Shown piece by piece: positions 33,170 through 44,680 of a stretch of 64,000 nt of DNA. This stretch comes from Patella vulgata (taxonomy: Eukaryota; Mollusca; Gastropoda; Patellidae), in the NCBI RefSeq assembly GCF_932274485.2, contig NC_065882.2, positions 80,378,767-80,442,766 of the forward strand. The letters are read 5' to 3'. The notes below the pieces were generated by a model. That model ran no database searches, was not told where the DNA came from, and saw nothing but the letters and a program-made list of their open reading frames with translations. The first letter of the stretch is position 1. Every line of letters begins with the position of its first letter. The position numbers and the translations under genes are program-made.

Positions 33170-33425
33170 ATTGCAGAGAGTGTGCTAGTTGTAGGACTCA
33201 GCTCCTCCTTATGCCCTAACAGAGTGTGCTAGCTACATGACTCAAGTGCCCTAACAGAGTGTGCTAGAAACATGACTCAACTCCCTCTTTATGCCCTAAC
33301 AGAATTTGCCACAAATTATGCCTTAACAGGGTGTGCTAGCTACAGGACGCAAGTGCCTCCTTATGCCTTAACAGAGTGTGCTAGCTACATGACTCAAGTG
33401 CCCCAACAAAGTGTGCTAGATACGG
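33170..33425 (+). repeat. ~45-bp minisatellite
   Basis: Five to six irregular units around cagagtgtgctagctacatg plus actcaagtgccctaa. Confidence 0.8.
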
Positions 33426-33436
33426 AACCCTAATTA

Positions 33437-33745
33437 CCCTGAAATGAAGGGAAATTTGATGTCTTGCTATTCTGCTGCATTAACCTGGAATCTTTAACGT
33501 GTTGCCAATCATATTGACAGGACCTTTGTTTTACGTATCACCTGACTGAATGACTACATGTACATACCTTGTCAGCTTTTCAGATCCTCTTTTCAGCATC
33601 ACTGGCAAGGTAAAACAAGGCTGAAACAGCCAAAGTTACTTTTAAGGCCAACACTGGGGTCAAACTAGTAATCACCTGCAGGTTATAGTGTAAGCCAGCA
33701 TCTTATTTACTGTACTCACTAGATGCTGAGCCATTGCGGATGTAA
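33437..33745 (-). mobile_element. Old degenerate SINE-A
   Basis: The outline of a reverse SINE-A is recognisable (tcttgctattctgctgcatt, tgtcagcttttcagatcc, gccattgcgga) but highly diverged. It is the oldest copy of this cluster. Confidence 0.55.
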
Positions 33746-34870
33746 AAGAAACTGAAATGAAATGTAATGTTGTTTAATGTCCTACTGCACTGCTCAGACT
33801 GGGCTAATGAAATGAAATGGGGTTTAACGTCGTACTGTTTTGCTCCTAAACTGGGCTAATGAAGACGGGCATACGCCATACAGTGTGCTGTAAGGGAAAT
33901 TTTGCCCGTGCAGCGGCGCTACGGCCTACTCTTATATCGAATTCCAACTGCCAAGGGATCTTTTACGTGCACGCCAATTTGTGCATGGGACCTCAGTTTT
34001 TCGTCCCATCCAAATGACTAGACAGCTGTCCTTGTCAGGCCCTCTGTCCTGCATCACTGACAAGGGGAAACCACGCCGGAAATTTTAGATGAACTTTCTT
34101 GGCCAATGCAGGGATCGAACACCCGACCTCCAGGCTAGCGAGCCACCGTCTTACCCACTTAGCCACATGATCCCCAGGCGGGACTAATGAGAGAGAGAGA
34201 GAGAGAAATGGGGTTTAACGTCCACTCAACACAAACTAGGTCATTTCGGGACTAACATATGGTTTAATTTTATTTCAATAATTCGCTTGCGCGTAGGGGT
34301 CTTTAGCAGTGGGAGGAAACTGGAGGACCCGGAGAAAACCAACGAGGTTGGACAGGCGACACTACTCCTTATCATGTACAACCGGGGATTCGAAACCACG
34401 CCAGTCGACCCAATGACAGACTTTATGATACAGCGCGCGCACGCTAACCATTCAGCCATCCCCCCGGGACTAATGAAGACAGAGAGAAAGAAGAGAGAGA
34501 GTTTTAACGTTCGCTTGACACAAACCAGGTCATTTCGGGACTAACATATGGTTCAGTTTTATTTCAATAATTCCCTTGCGAGGAGGGTTCTTTAGCAGTG
34601 GGAGGAAACTGGAGGACCCGGAGAAAACCAATGAGGTTGGACAGGCGACACTACTCCTTATCACGTACAACCGGGGAATGGAAACCACGCCAGTTGACTC
34701 AACGACAGACCTTTAGATACAACGCACGCGCGCTTACCATTCGGCCATCCAACCCTCCTATGCTATGAGGGAAATATTGCTCGGATAGTTGCGCTACGAC
34801 CTACAAGTATAATCAAATTCCAACTGCCAAGGAGTCATTTACGTGCACGCCAATGTGTACACAAGACTAA
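33746..34870 (-). mobile_element. SINE-A that received three further SINEs
   Basis: Host pieces lie at about 33746-33810, 34466-34480 and 34758-34870. Inserted in order are SINE-A 33811-34177, SINE-B 34191-34465 and SINE-B 34481-34757, all on the reverse strand. GGGACTAATGA flanks the middle insertion exactly (34180-34190 and 34466-34476), and gggctaatga at 33801-33810 precedes the first. Confidence 0.82.
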
Positions 34871-35132
34871 AAGAAAATGATAAGATCAGATGAAATCCGT
34901 ATAATAATACTACTACAATATATTTGGCTGTATCTCAACTTAAAACTGTTAGGTACATAAACTCTAAGATTTCATAGATAAAAGAAATTAGTATGATGAG
35001 GTTTATCAATGTTGCTGGCATGTTTGAACATTTTTATCTCTAGTTGGCATCATCTACTCTTTAAAAAAAAACTTGTGAAAATTATTCAGAGACATTTATC
35101 TTAACTTGATTAATTTTACCTTGATATATACA

Positions 35133-35493
35133 AAATGAAATGAAATGAGGTTTAAAGTCCTACTCTTCTGCTCTGACTAGGCTAATGAAGACATACAGTC
35201 TGCTATGAGGGAAATTTTGCCCGGACAGCGGCACTACGGCCTACTCTTACATGTATATCGAATTCCAACTGTCAAGGGATCTATTACGTGCACACCAATG
35301 TGTACATGGGACCTTGGTTTTTCGTCTCATCCGAATGACTAGACAGCTGTCCTTGTCAGCCCCTCCATCCTGCACTACTGACAAGGGGGAAGCACGTCGG
35401 AAAATCTGGATGAACTTTCTCGGCCAATGTAGGGATCGAACACTGACCTTGAGGCTAGCGAGCCAGCATCTTACCCACTTAGCCACCGTGACC
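35133..35493 (-). mobile_element. SINE-A, reverse member of an inverted pair
   Basis: Full length, from GAAAT tail to head (tagccaccgtgacc). CCTTGATATA occurs before it (35119), between the pair (35494-35503) and after the second member (35701). Confidence 0.9.
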
Positions 35494-35503
35494 CCTTGAT
35501 ATA

Positions 35504-35700
35504 GAGGTCCTGTGTATACATTAGAATGCACGTAAAAGATCCCTTGGCAGTTGGAATTCGATATAAGAGTAGGCGATAGTGCCGCTGGCCCGGCAAAATT
35601 TCCCTCATAGCACACTGTATTGCATATGCCCGTCTTCATTAGCCCAGCATAGGAGCAGAACAGTAGGACTTTAAACCCCATTTCATTTCATTTCATTTAG
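35504..35700 (+). mobile_element. SINE-A, forward 5'-truncated member of the pair
   Basis: Begins gaggtcctgtgtatacatta and ends catttcatttcatttag. With 35133-35493 it makes a ~180-bp near-complementary hairpin. Confidence 0.88.
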
Positions 35701-36410
35701 CCTTGATATATACATTACAAGTTGTAATAACACTAATCAGTATTTCACATTTCAGGTGAGTGATCGCTCTTGCTCTTCTTGGTTCGTGCAAACTTCAAAT
35801 AAATATTTATCTTTTAAGTATTATATGGCTTCATATATGCTCAAAGTAAGAAATACATGAACAGCTCTTCTAAATAATGGATTGCTCCTCTATTTTGAGT
35901 TCAGAAGAGCCTGTTGTAAATTTAGAAGAGCTTTTTATGCCTCCTCTATGATTCTCAAACATTAAGCACTGAATATTACTGGTTAGATCTGTATATTGCA
36001 TGTGTTGCTTGCAATCATACCAGGTGATACATAGTATTTTATACAGCTATATACCACGACACTGAAACCGTACATAGTATCCTGTACAGCTATATACTAC
36101 AACACTGAGCTTTGTTCAGGGAAATGGCTGATCAAAAACTATAACAACAACATTATTAACTAATTCAGACAAGGTTCTACAAGTTTCCTCCTACTGTTGA
36201 GGAAATAAAATTGAACCATGTGTTAATCCTGAAACGACCTAGTTTATGTCGAGTGGACATTAAACCTCATCTAACTCTCTCTCAACATTAAATGGCATAA
36301 GTATCCTTTAAATTGGATGGTCTAGAGAGTTGTATATAGCCTGTCATGTTAATAAATGTCTAAATGATAATTTTTATAATATTTGAAGCCAGAACAAAGA
36401 ACTGCAATAA

Positions 36411-36694
36411 AGAGAGAGAGAGAGAGAGAGAAATGGGGTTTAACGTCCACTCGACACAAACTAGGTCATTTCGGGACTAACATTTGGTTTAATTTTATTT
36501 ACATAATTCGCTTGTGCGTAGGGGTCTTTAGCAGTGGGAGGAAACCGGAGGACCCGGAGAAAACCCACGAGGTTGGACAGGCGAGCCTACTCCTTGCCAC
36601 GTACAACCGGGGATTCGAAACCACGCCAGTCGACTCAATGACGGACTTTATGATACAGCGCGCGCACGCTAACCATTCAGCCATCCAACCCCCC
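36411..36694 (-). mobile_element. SINE-B, full-length reference copy
   Basis: 284 bp flanked by GAACTGCAATAA (36399-36410 and 36695-36706). It contains the (GA)n tail, the 3' end ggggtttaacgtcc, the body, and the tRNA-like head ending ccattcagccatccaacccc. Confidence 0.94.
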
Positions 36695-36761
36695 GAACTG
36701 CAATAAGAAGATTTACCTTTTACATATATGTAATGCATTTTTTTTTATTTATTCTGTTTCT

Positions 36762-37079
36762 GGGGGATAATGTGGCTAAGTGAGTAAGACGCTGGCTTGC
36801 TAGCCAGGATGTCGGGTGTTCAATCCCTGCATTGGCCGAGAAAGTTCATCCAGATTTTTCAGCGGCGTTTCCCCTTGTCAGTGATGCAGGACGGAGGGCC
36901 TGACAAGGAAGGTTGTCTAGTCGTTCGGATGGTACGAAAAACCGAGATCCTGTGAACACATTGGCGTGCACGTAAAAGATCCCTTGACAGTTGGAATTCG
37001 ATATAAGAGTAGTCCGTAGCCCGGTTTAGGAGCAGAACAGTAGGACATTAAACCCCATTTCATTTCATTTCATTTCATT
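36762..37079 (+). mobile_element. SINE-A with internal deletion
   Basis: Head ggggataatgtggctaagtg and a long ATTTC tail. The block after gtagtccgtag is missing. Flanks atttattctgtttc / atttattcagtttc are a 14-bp duplication with one change. Confidence 0.88.
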
Positions 37080-37404
37080 TATTCAGTTTCCAAATAAACA
37101 TTCAACTTTAAGATAATTTATTGGTTCAGAATTATTCCATGGTAATTTGTAGAGACGTTTGCCTCCATTCTTCAGCAGAATGATTCTCTAACTAATGGTC
37201 TCTAGGGTGAATTTACGATCTGTGCCATGTCATGATAGAGGAGAAAATAGAAAATTGGAATAATGATTTTATAGATGATGAAATACCAACTTCACTGCCA
37301 ACTGATTGTCAGTGTTTGAATTCAATGACCGAGGGAGGACAATTGCCGAGCATCAGTCAGTCTCTCCCGGTGTCGACTTCGACTTGGCTGGAAGTAAACA
37401 TGAA

Positions 37405-37485
37405 ACCGTTTATACGGGTCACAATTCTATGGAATACAATTACTGAGCGACGTTTCTACTAGAGTTCTCTAGTTATTATCAATCA
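37405..37485 (-). repeat. Single arm related to the 44191-44355 palindrome
   Basis: acgggtcacaattctatgga, then ttactgagcgacgtttctac and gttctctagttattatcaat. This is the same module as one arm of the large palindrome at 44.2 kb, with about ten changes and a short deletion. Confidence 0.7.
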
Positions 37486-37699
37486 TTGAAGAAACCGTTT
37501 GTTAGTTTTTATATGTGTGTTATCTACAGATTAAAGGATTGATTACTAGTTTTACTGCCAATATTTCTACCAGGAATTCAAATTAGAATGTGTTACCATG
37601 TCTATTGGATTAAAATTTTAAAAAAACACCCTCACGGTGGAATGAAGTTCAAATAACTGATTTGTTTTTATCTATAGATTTCAAAGCCTGAAATTTAAT

Positions 37700-38550
37700 A
37701 TTTGTGGTTGTAATGTATTCTATTGGATAAGGAACATTGTCTTTCAGTGCAATATTAATGGTTGTTACTTGTTCTGTTGGATTAGGAATACTGTCTTTTA
37801 ATACAATATTTATGGTTATAATATGTTCTGGTGGATAAGGAACGTTGTCTTCGATCTGTTGGATTAGGAACCCTGTCTATGAATACAATATTTGTGGTTG
37901 TATGTTCTGTTGGATTAGGAACGTTGTCTTTCAGTACAATATTTCTATAGGTTCACTAATGGGTTGATTGGTCATTATATATTGTGTCATTGCATTAACA
38001 AATTATTATTGTATATTATAAGGGTAATGTATTACTTTAAGTACTTTAAGCATACATTATATTATACATTTATCAAAGGTCAGCTGTTCTCATTAATTAA
38101 ATGTTTTGATATATATCTTTCTTTCTGACTATATCATATTGTGTTTGAAAACTAAAAGAGAATCATTTGTGGAAACGCAGCTCCGATTAAAAATACAGAA
38201 ATTGTTTTACATAGAACTTGTGTTTAATTTCATATGTTCAATTACTAAATGCTGTTGAAACAGTATAATATTTGTGGTTGTTATTCGCTCTGGTGGATTA
38301 CTAACGCTGTCTTTTATTACAATATTTGTGGTTGTAATATGTTCTGCTGGATTAGTAAGGCTGTCTTTTAATATTTGTGGTTGTAATTCGCTCTGATGGA
38401 TTAGAAACACTGTCTTTTATTACAATTTGTGGTTGTTTATTGTTCTGTGGGATTGGGATCACTGTCTTTATGGTTGATTGTTCTATCGGATTAGGAACCT
38501 GTCTTTCAATACAATGTTTATGGATGTTGTTCATTCTGTTGGATTGGAAA
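37700..38550 (+). repeat. ~50-bp dispersed minisatellite in two blocks
   Basis: Blocks 37725-37945 and 38265-38545 share units around tgttctgttggattaggaac plus ctgtctttcaatacaatatttgtggttg. Between them is AT-rich sequence with nothing recognised. Confidence 0.82.
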
Positions 38551-38574
38551 ACTTTCTTTCAGTATGTGTATTAA

Positions 38575-39087
38575 AGGGCATATCCCGATTTGAACAGAGT
38601 CTCGAAAATAAAAGTCTGAGTACGTATGAAATTTAAGCACCCAAATATAGAGATATGGTGTATTTACCTTGTCTCAAAATTTCAGCTCAAAATATTGAAT
38701 CGTTTGGACGTGAAAGTCAAAAATGCTTATCAGGACACGTAACCCTTTTAAGATTTCGGGCCAATTTTTTCGTAGGGCGACCTGATAATCGTTCCCGTTT
38801 CTTTAGAGGTCTATACAGTAAATGACCCGTGTGCTGTACTTCATAACGAAGGGTAAATTTCACCTACACATTATTTTTATAAAATAAAAGTCTGGTTTTA
38901 TCCAGACACGTATAATACAGTTTGGACACTGGTCTCCATTTCCGGATGAAGACTGGCGGGTTAAAGTTGTTTGAAAACGTTTGACAAATATTGAGTTAGT
39001 TGCTCGGCTCTTAGGTAGAGGATTTTAAGGGATTTTAACACAAATTTAAGCAGTTTTATTCTCCAAAATATTATCGGGATTGGCCCT
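38575..39087. mobile_element. piggyBac-like MITE with TTAA target
   Basis: 513 bp with ends AGGGCATATCCCGAT and, inverted, ATCGGGATTGGCCCT, flanked by TTAA at 38571-38574 and 39088-39091. No transposase frame. Confidence 0.82.
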
Positions 39088-39257
39088 TTAAATTGTTTAA
39101 GCAGAATTTAGTTACTGAATAGAACATTGGTCTATTTCTGGCAACGTTAAGTGAGGTTCTTGATAAAGTCTTTGAAACGTGGCCAGAAATAAACTGTAAT
39201 TCATATAATTGTGGTTTGTGTTACAATATGTATTAATTTGATTCTGTGTGTTTTATA

Positions 39258-39498
39258 GAGAGAAATGGGATTTAACATCCACTCGACACAAACTATGTCA
39301 TTTTGGGACTAACATATGGTTTAATTTTATTTCAATAATTCGCTTGTGCGTAGGGGTCTTTAGCAGTGGGAGGAAACTGGAGGACCCGGAGAAAACCCAT
39401 GATGTTGGACAGGCAACCCTACTCCTTGTCACAAATAACTCAATGACAGGCCTTATGATACAGCGAGCACATGCTAACCATTTGGCCATCCAATCCCC
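39258..39498 (-). mobile_element. SINE-B lacking the B-box block
   Basis: Flanked by CTGTGTGTTTTATA (39244-39257 and 39499-39512). The segment with the B-box (around cggggaatcgaaacc in other copies) is deleted. Confidence 0.92.
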
Positions 39499-39589
39499 CT
39501 GTGTGTTTTATAAGATATATTAGAAGTGTTAACAGGTGTTCTTGTAAAAATGTAGTGAGATGACGATGAGGGTATACCCAAATTTAAAG

Positions 39590-39970
39590 GAGGCAAGTCG
39601 CTAACTAAATATCATCCCCAGTCTTCGACATTGCAAACACCACTTATTGGTCAATTAAAATCAACATTGATGTTGTTATCTTACGTCAAAAGATGGGTTT
39701 CTGATATCAAATATTTAAAACAAAATGAAAATTTTAAAATTTGCACACAGAATTTTTTCAAGCCCCAATTGTAATGAAGTAACTTAATGAAGGAGGCTAA
39801 ACATAATCCATAGGAAAATACTACCGGTGTAGACTGGAATAAACAGAAACGACTGAATGTAAATCAGTTTATATCCATTCATATTACATTATTATATGTG
39901 TTGTGACCAAATGGTGTCCATTTCTACATGTAGTTGCCAAAGAATAGAGATTTAGCCCCTTTAAGGCTTG
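39590..39970 (+). repeat. Repeat G, second copy
   Basis: Matches 17400-17900 (aaagatgggtttctgatatc, tagactggaataaacag, gactgaatgtaaatcagttt) with internal differences in length. Confidence 0.65.
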
Positions 39971-40089
39971 CAGATAAGGGAACCTCACTTTGGCATCAGA
40001 AATTGAATAATTGTGATGTATTTTGATCTGTATATTCTCTACCTACCTTTGAGAGAGAGAGAAAGAGAGACTTTGAGAGAGAGAGAGAT

Positions 40090-40322
40090 TTCAATAACTA
40101 ATGAGCGTTGATGTTTCTAGTAGGATATCCACAGTTCCATGCATCGCACGCCAAGAACTCTTTGCAACGAACTGTTTCATTGACTAATCCCTCACATCAC
40201 CCAGAACATGGCTTATATACATGTAACAACTCTTCCAGATCCTAGTGTAGTAAAGACAAGTAAAATGAAATTTTGAACTATAAAAAAAAAGAAACGAAAT
40301 AGGATCTGTGTTTTAATCAGAT
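40090..40322. mobile_element. Repeat D fragment
   Basis: Right two thirds of the element, ending aggatctgtgttttaatcag, preceded by a short (GA)n run. Confidence 0.72.
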
Positions 40323-40461
40323 TATTAATGTCGCGGAAACAATTTCATAAGAGTAATTTTAAAACTGTGAAATCAAGTTGTGAGAGATTGGATTTGTATC
40401 TTCTGTGGTCCCCCTGATCTTAAGTGAAGAACAAAGTGATCTTGTGTCTCTTTGTTTCATA

Positions 40462-40811
40462 GGGGATCACGATGGCTAAGTGGGTAAGATGCTGGCTCGC
40501 TAGCCTGGAGGTCGGGTGTTCGATCCCTACATTGATCAAGAAAGTTCATCCAGATTTTCCGGCGTGGTTCCCCCTTGTCGGTGATGCAAAATGGAGGACC
40601 TTTCAAGAACAGCTGTCTAGTCATTCGGATGGTCCGAAAAATCATTTGCATGCACGTAAAAGATCCCTTGACAGTTGGAATTCTATATAAGAGTAGGTCG
40701 TAGTGCCACTGTGCAGGAAAAATTTCCCTCATAGCACACTGTATGGCTTATGCCCGTCTTCATTAGCCCAGTTTGGTGCAGAACAGTAGGACGTTAAACT
40801 CCTATTTCATT
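40462..40811 (+). mobile_element. SINE-A, full length
   Basis: Head ggggatcacgatggctaagt to cgttaaactcctatttcatt. The 13-bp duplication tctttgtttcata / tctttgcttcata lies at 40449-40461 and 40812-40824. Confidence 0.92.
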
Positions 40812-41739
40812 TCTTTGCTTCATAACACAGGTATGAATAGATAAAAAGCAACCTGCTGTGATTTGATCTGTATTTATAGAAGATATCTAATTGTACCTGT
40901 AAGAGCTGCTGACTTTACTTCACCTGACTAACAGTCACACACTAACGAACCTGATATTTAATAATAATAATAATAATAATATTTGTATGGCGCAACTATT
41001 CAATCCACTAGGGAACAGACTAACTTTATGTCGAACGTGTTTTAAAAATATGAATAAAAGCACTGCAGTACTGACTGACACAACATGGATTGTGTCTGTC
41101 AAAGTCTGAAATTGTACTGGACAAAGAGGGTAGACAATATTTGAGTTAAAGAGGTAAACTATAGTTTGAATTAGTGCTTATTTTACTTTAAAAACATATT
41201 GAAGGTGAAGATTAAATGCATCCAATTGACTGGGAGGAAACACATTTAGTAGACAAATTCAGAGATGAATTTGAGAGGTAGGCTAAACTGTGGTCGGAAT
41301 TTGACTAGAGTAGAATTTTTAGTTCAAAAGTTTGGAGTTGAGGTTGAATGGTTGGCTTAACTGCTATTAAAATCATTTTCACTAAATTGACTGGGTAGAA
41401 AAGTTTTAATTCCGAAACTCTTGAGTTGAGTTTGAGAGGTCGGTGTATAACTATTGTTAGAAATAATAAGTAAAGATGTGTATGGTTTAAATAAATATCT
41501 AGACTTTAATTCAAATCATGTCTACTCAGCTGACTGATAATCTCTTGTTATTGTAAATTAGTTTGTAGTTTGAGAGGAGACATTCCTGTGGTGTGATGTG
41601 ATTTGATAAGGATATCCTATAAAAAATGAAATGAGACATATATTATTGTGGCAGCAGTCAGTTGGATGATATTGTGTTTGTGACTGCTAACAACATTAGT
41701 ATGGTATATAGGTTTATAGTGTGATATATCCATGTATCT

Positions 41740-42190
41740 ACAGCTTAGTGGACGCTTACGACTGATCCCCGGATCAATTCACTAGATTTGATATTTTATA
41801 TTTGTTTCTTGCAATCTCCGTGTAGTTGGACTAATTTGTTTTGTTCTGTGGGTAGTGTAGTCCCCCTGCACTTTCTAGTATAGGTCTATGCTGTGTATTA
41901 TCTGGTATTATCGGTTTTATGTATAGTGCAGTACTCATGCACTTTCTGGTATAGGTCTATGCTGTGTATTATTGGTTTTGTGTTTGTGTATAGTGCAGTC
42001 CTTCTGCACTTTCTAGTAGAGGTCTATAGTGTGTATTCTGTTTTGTGTGTAGTGCAGTCCTCCTGCACTTTCTGGTATAGGTCTATGCTGTGTATTATCA
42101 GTTTTGTTTTGTGTATAGTGCAGTCCTTCTGCACTTTCTAGTAGAGGTCTATAGTGTGTATTATCTGGTATTATCGGGTTTGTTCTGTTT
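41740..42190 (+). repeat. ~60-bp tandem units derived from a sequence also at 4600-4770
   Basis: Five units of tgcactttctggtataggtc plus tatgctgtgtattatcggttttgtgtatagtgcagtcc. The lead-in (cttagtggacgcttacgact) matches 4620-4650, where the unit occurs once, so the array grew from a single-copy segment of a dispersed repeat. Confidence 0.8.
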
Positions 42191-42380
42191 GTAGTAATAT
42201 ATCATGATAGAGTTGCTGTTCAGATGTTAAAGGAAAAGATTTAGTTACATTGAAAGCAGGATATTTTAAACATCGTCAATTTCAATTGTGTCGATAATAT
42301 ATCTTTAAAGTGTCTGATCGTCATTTGAGGAATTTTGTAATCCCTTGAAAATAACAATATTGCGAAGGTTGAATCTCTAA

Positions 42381-42747
42381 TGCCCCCGCCAGACCGGGTT
42401 GGTGTGTTTACTGCCCTACTGCGATCGTACGGCGACTAGAAAATGCACAAGGTCGCCGGCAAATGTGAACACAACGCAAGAAACTGTCCCAAAAATTACA
42501 AACTTGAAAAAAGTCGCGTTCTCACAGCTGTTCTGATCAGATTGCAGAACCTTCGTGTTTGATTTGAACATGCTCAAAACAAACGGTGTGACTCGTCGAT
42601 CATTGGTGACCGTGGAGACCACATCACGATATTTGGTGTTTCCACCACGCTTTTACCAAGCTTATGGCAATCTTGACGCGCTCTCTGAGACCATTTTCCG
42701 TCGCCATAGCAGCACAATAAGGACGCCACACAGGTCTGATGGGGGTA
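42381..42747. mobile_element. PIF/Harbinger-like MITE
   Basis: Ends TGCCCCCGCCAGACCGGG and, inverted, TACCCCCATCAGACCTG; flanked by TAA and TAG. The insertion splits a sequence (ggttgaatctctaa ... ttatcagttcc) that is uninterrupted at about 59800-59830. Unusually GC-rich for the window. Confidence 0.7.
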
Positions 42748-42877
42748 TAGAAGGATTATCAGTTCCACATGATCCACATTCTCAACAGACAATGTACATA
42801 AACAAGCCAGAACCACCTGTCAGGTGAAATCTTTTGATAGGCCTCTTTTTCTGTCAAATTGAATCCAAGCCTTAAAT

Positions 42878-43246
42878 TAAAGATACATTATGTAAGATTT
42901 AGATAAAGAGCTAGCTATTCATGCTATTATAGTTCCAAAATAGATAATGTAAAATGAAGAATTTCATTCAATTTACTATATTGCGGGTGAAGATATTAGC
43001 CTTTGATATTGTGTGCAATAATTTCAACCACTGTACTGGTTGTTCCAAGCTAAGTCTTGCTCCTCCATTTTTAGCTTAAATCAAAATATGGCTGAACTGT
43101 TCTAATCTATTTAATATCGGCGCTATCGAGAGTTGATTCTGGCATGGATAAGTTAATTAATGTCTAATTAATAATTTAGTAAACACTTCAGGCCTAAAGA
43201 AAGACCTGCAATAGGCAGATTTAGATCTTGCATAATGTATGTTTAA
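42878..43246 (-). mobile_element. Repeat C copy
   Basis: Ends ttaaagatacattatgtaag and cttgcataatgtatgtttaa. Confidence 0.78.
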
Positions 43247-44061
43247 ATGTTAGATAATCTATTAAAGATAACTTACTGCGTACAAACTGGAGTATTTGAT
43301 GATATGGTTGAACTAAAAACACATTCAATCAAACTAATTAATATATCAAAATTTTGCTTCAAATCCTTCTCAGAACATTATACATGTAATCTATAAAAAA
43401 GTCATGTTTGTGTCACCTGACTTGACTGTTGTGGTACCTAGCAACGTGTGCAAAGCCGGAGGAACATTCATTGCGTATAAAAGACAATGTTGTCTTTAAT
43501 CGCTGTCCATCTATCATAAATACCAAAGATATTTCAGTAGGACGTTAAACCCCATTTCATTTCATTTCCAAAGCCTAATTAAATTTCTTGGATTATCCAC
43601 TGCCCACGTCTTTTTCTGTTGGTTTTATCTCAGAAACTGTTGTATGTTTAAGTCTCTCACTTTTTCCTAGTCTGCCCACTATCAAGTTTATCAACATATA
43701 CATCAAGATCAGGCAATCTTCGCGTGCAACCTTTGACGTCACTTGACTTCTCTTAATCGTCAGGCTGCCAAATAGTGACTCTCATTTTCGTCCTGTATGC
43801 GCTCCATGGGTTTTTTTTTTTCAAGGAATCCAGTATTTTTCTAGAAAGATTGGGTGACTCCACTTTCCATATTCTAAAATTGCCACACATGTACTTTTTA
43901 TTGGAAATAGAGCCAATAAATAATTTTGTGGGAAAGTATCTTTAAGAGTACATTTAGCATGGATTCAAGTAACAATGTGTCATATGCATTTTTCGCTAAA
44001 ATATCAAATTTCTCACGACTTAATCCATGCTATACTTACATGTAGATTGATTATTTAACAT

Positions 44062-44680
44062 TTAAACATACATTATGCAAGATCTAAATCTGCCTATTGC
44101 AGGTCTTTCTTTAGGCCTAAAATGTTATCTAAATTATTAGTTAGACATTAATTAACTTGTTTCAATGGCATTTAGTAATTGAACTAGAGTATACAGGTCA
44201 CAATTCTATGGAATACAATTACTGCTTTTTACTGAGCGACGTTTCGACTAGGCTTCTCTAGTCATTATCATAGCTTGATAATGACTAGAGAAGCCTAGTC
44301 GAAACGTCGCTCAGTAAAAAGCAGTAATTGTATTCCATAGAATTGTGACCTGTATATTAATTAACTTATCCAGACCATATTCAACTCTCGATGGCATCGC
44401 TAACCTACGATATTTACTGGATTATTTATGATCCCATTTGCTGCTCGACGTCCATTCATAATTTAATCATAAAATGGATAATCGAGACTTATGTTTTTTA
44501 TCGTTCAGACTTTAATAATGATGATCGAGGCTAGGCCGAAATTTCAATCGCTTAATTCTCGGTTCATAGTGGATCAAATTGACTGAAATTTTCAGCAAAT
44601 TGCCTTTACATTATCTAGTTTTTAACTGTTATAGTGAGAACTGCCAACTCTTTATCTTATCTCCCATAATGTATCTTTAA
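44062..44680 (+). mobile_element. Repeat C copy interrupted by a palindrome
   Basis: Ends ttaaacatacattatgcaag and cccataatgtatctttaa. The C body is split at 44158/44356, where attaattaactt is present on both sides (44147-44158 and 44356-44367). Confidence 0.82.
44159..44355. repeat. Perfect 80-bp inverted repeat inside a 12-bp target duplication
   Basis: The arms 44191-44270 and 44276-44355 are exact reverse complements, separated by tagct and preceded by a 32-bp leader. Each arm holds a stem-like cctagtcgaaacgtcgctc, reminiscent of the hammerhead-like motif in Penelope-type terminal repeats but not matching its core well. It is flanked by ATTAATTAACTT on both sides. A related single arm lies at 37405-37485. 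Confidence 0.9.

Noticed and set aside
35247-35681. 144-codon reverse frame
   Set aside because: Entirely inside the inverted SINE-A pair; the same peptide pieces occur wherever SINE-A is present.
37232-37462. 76-codon frame as an ANO8 or other exon
   Set aside because: Its 3' third is the dispersed arm related to the 44.2 kb palindrome, and no convincing splice sites bound it.
42555-42827. 90-codon frame and 80-codon antisense frame
   Set aside because: Both lie mostly inside the GC-rich PIF-like MITE and show no protein signature.
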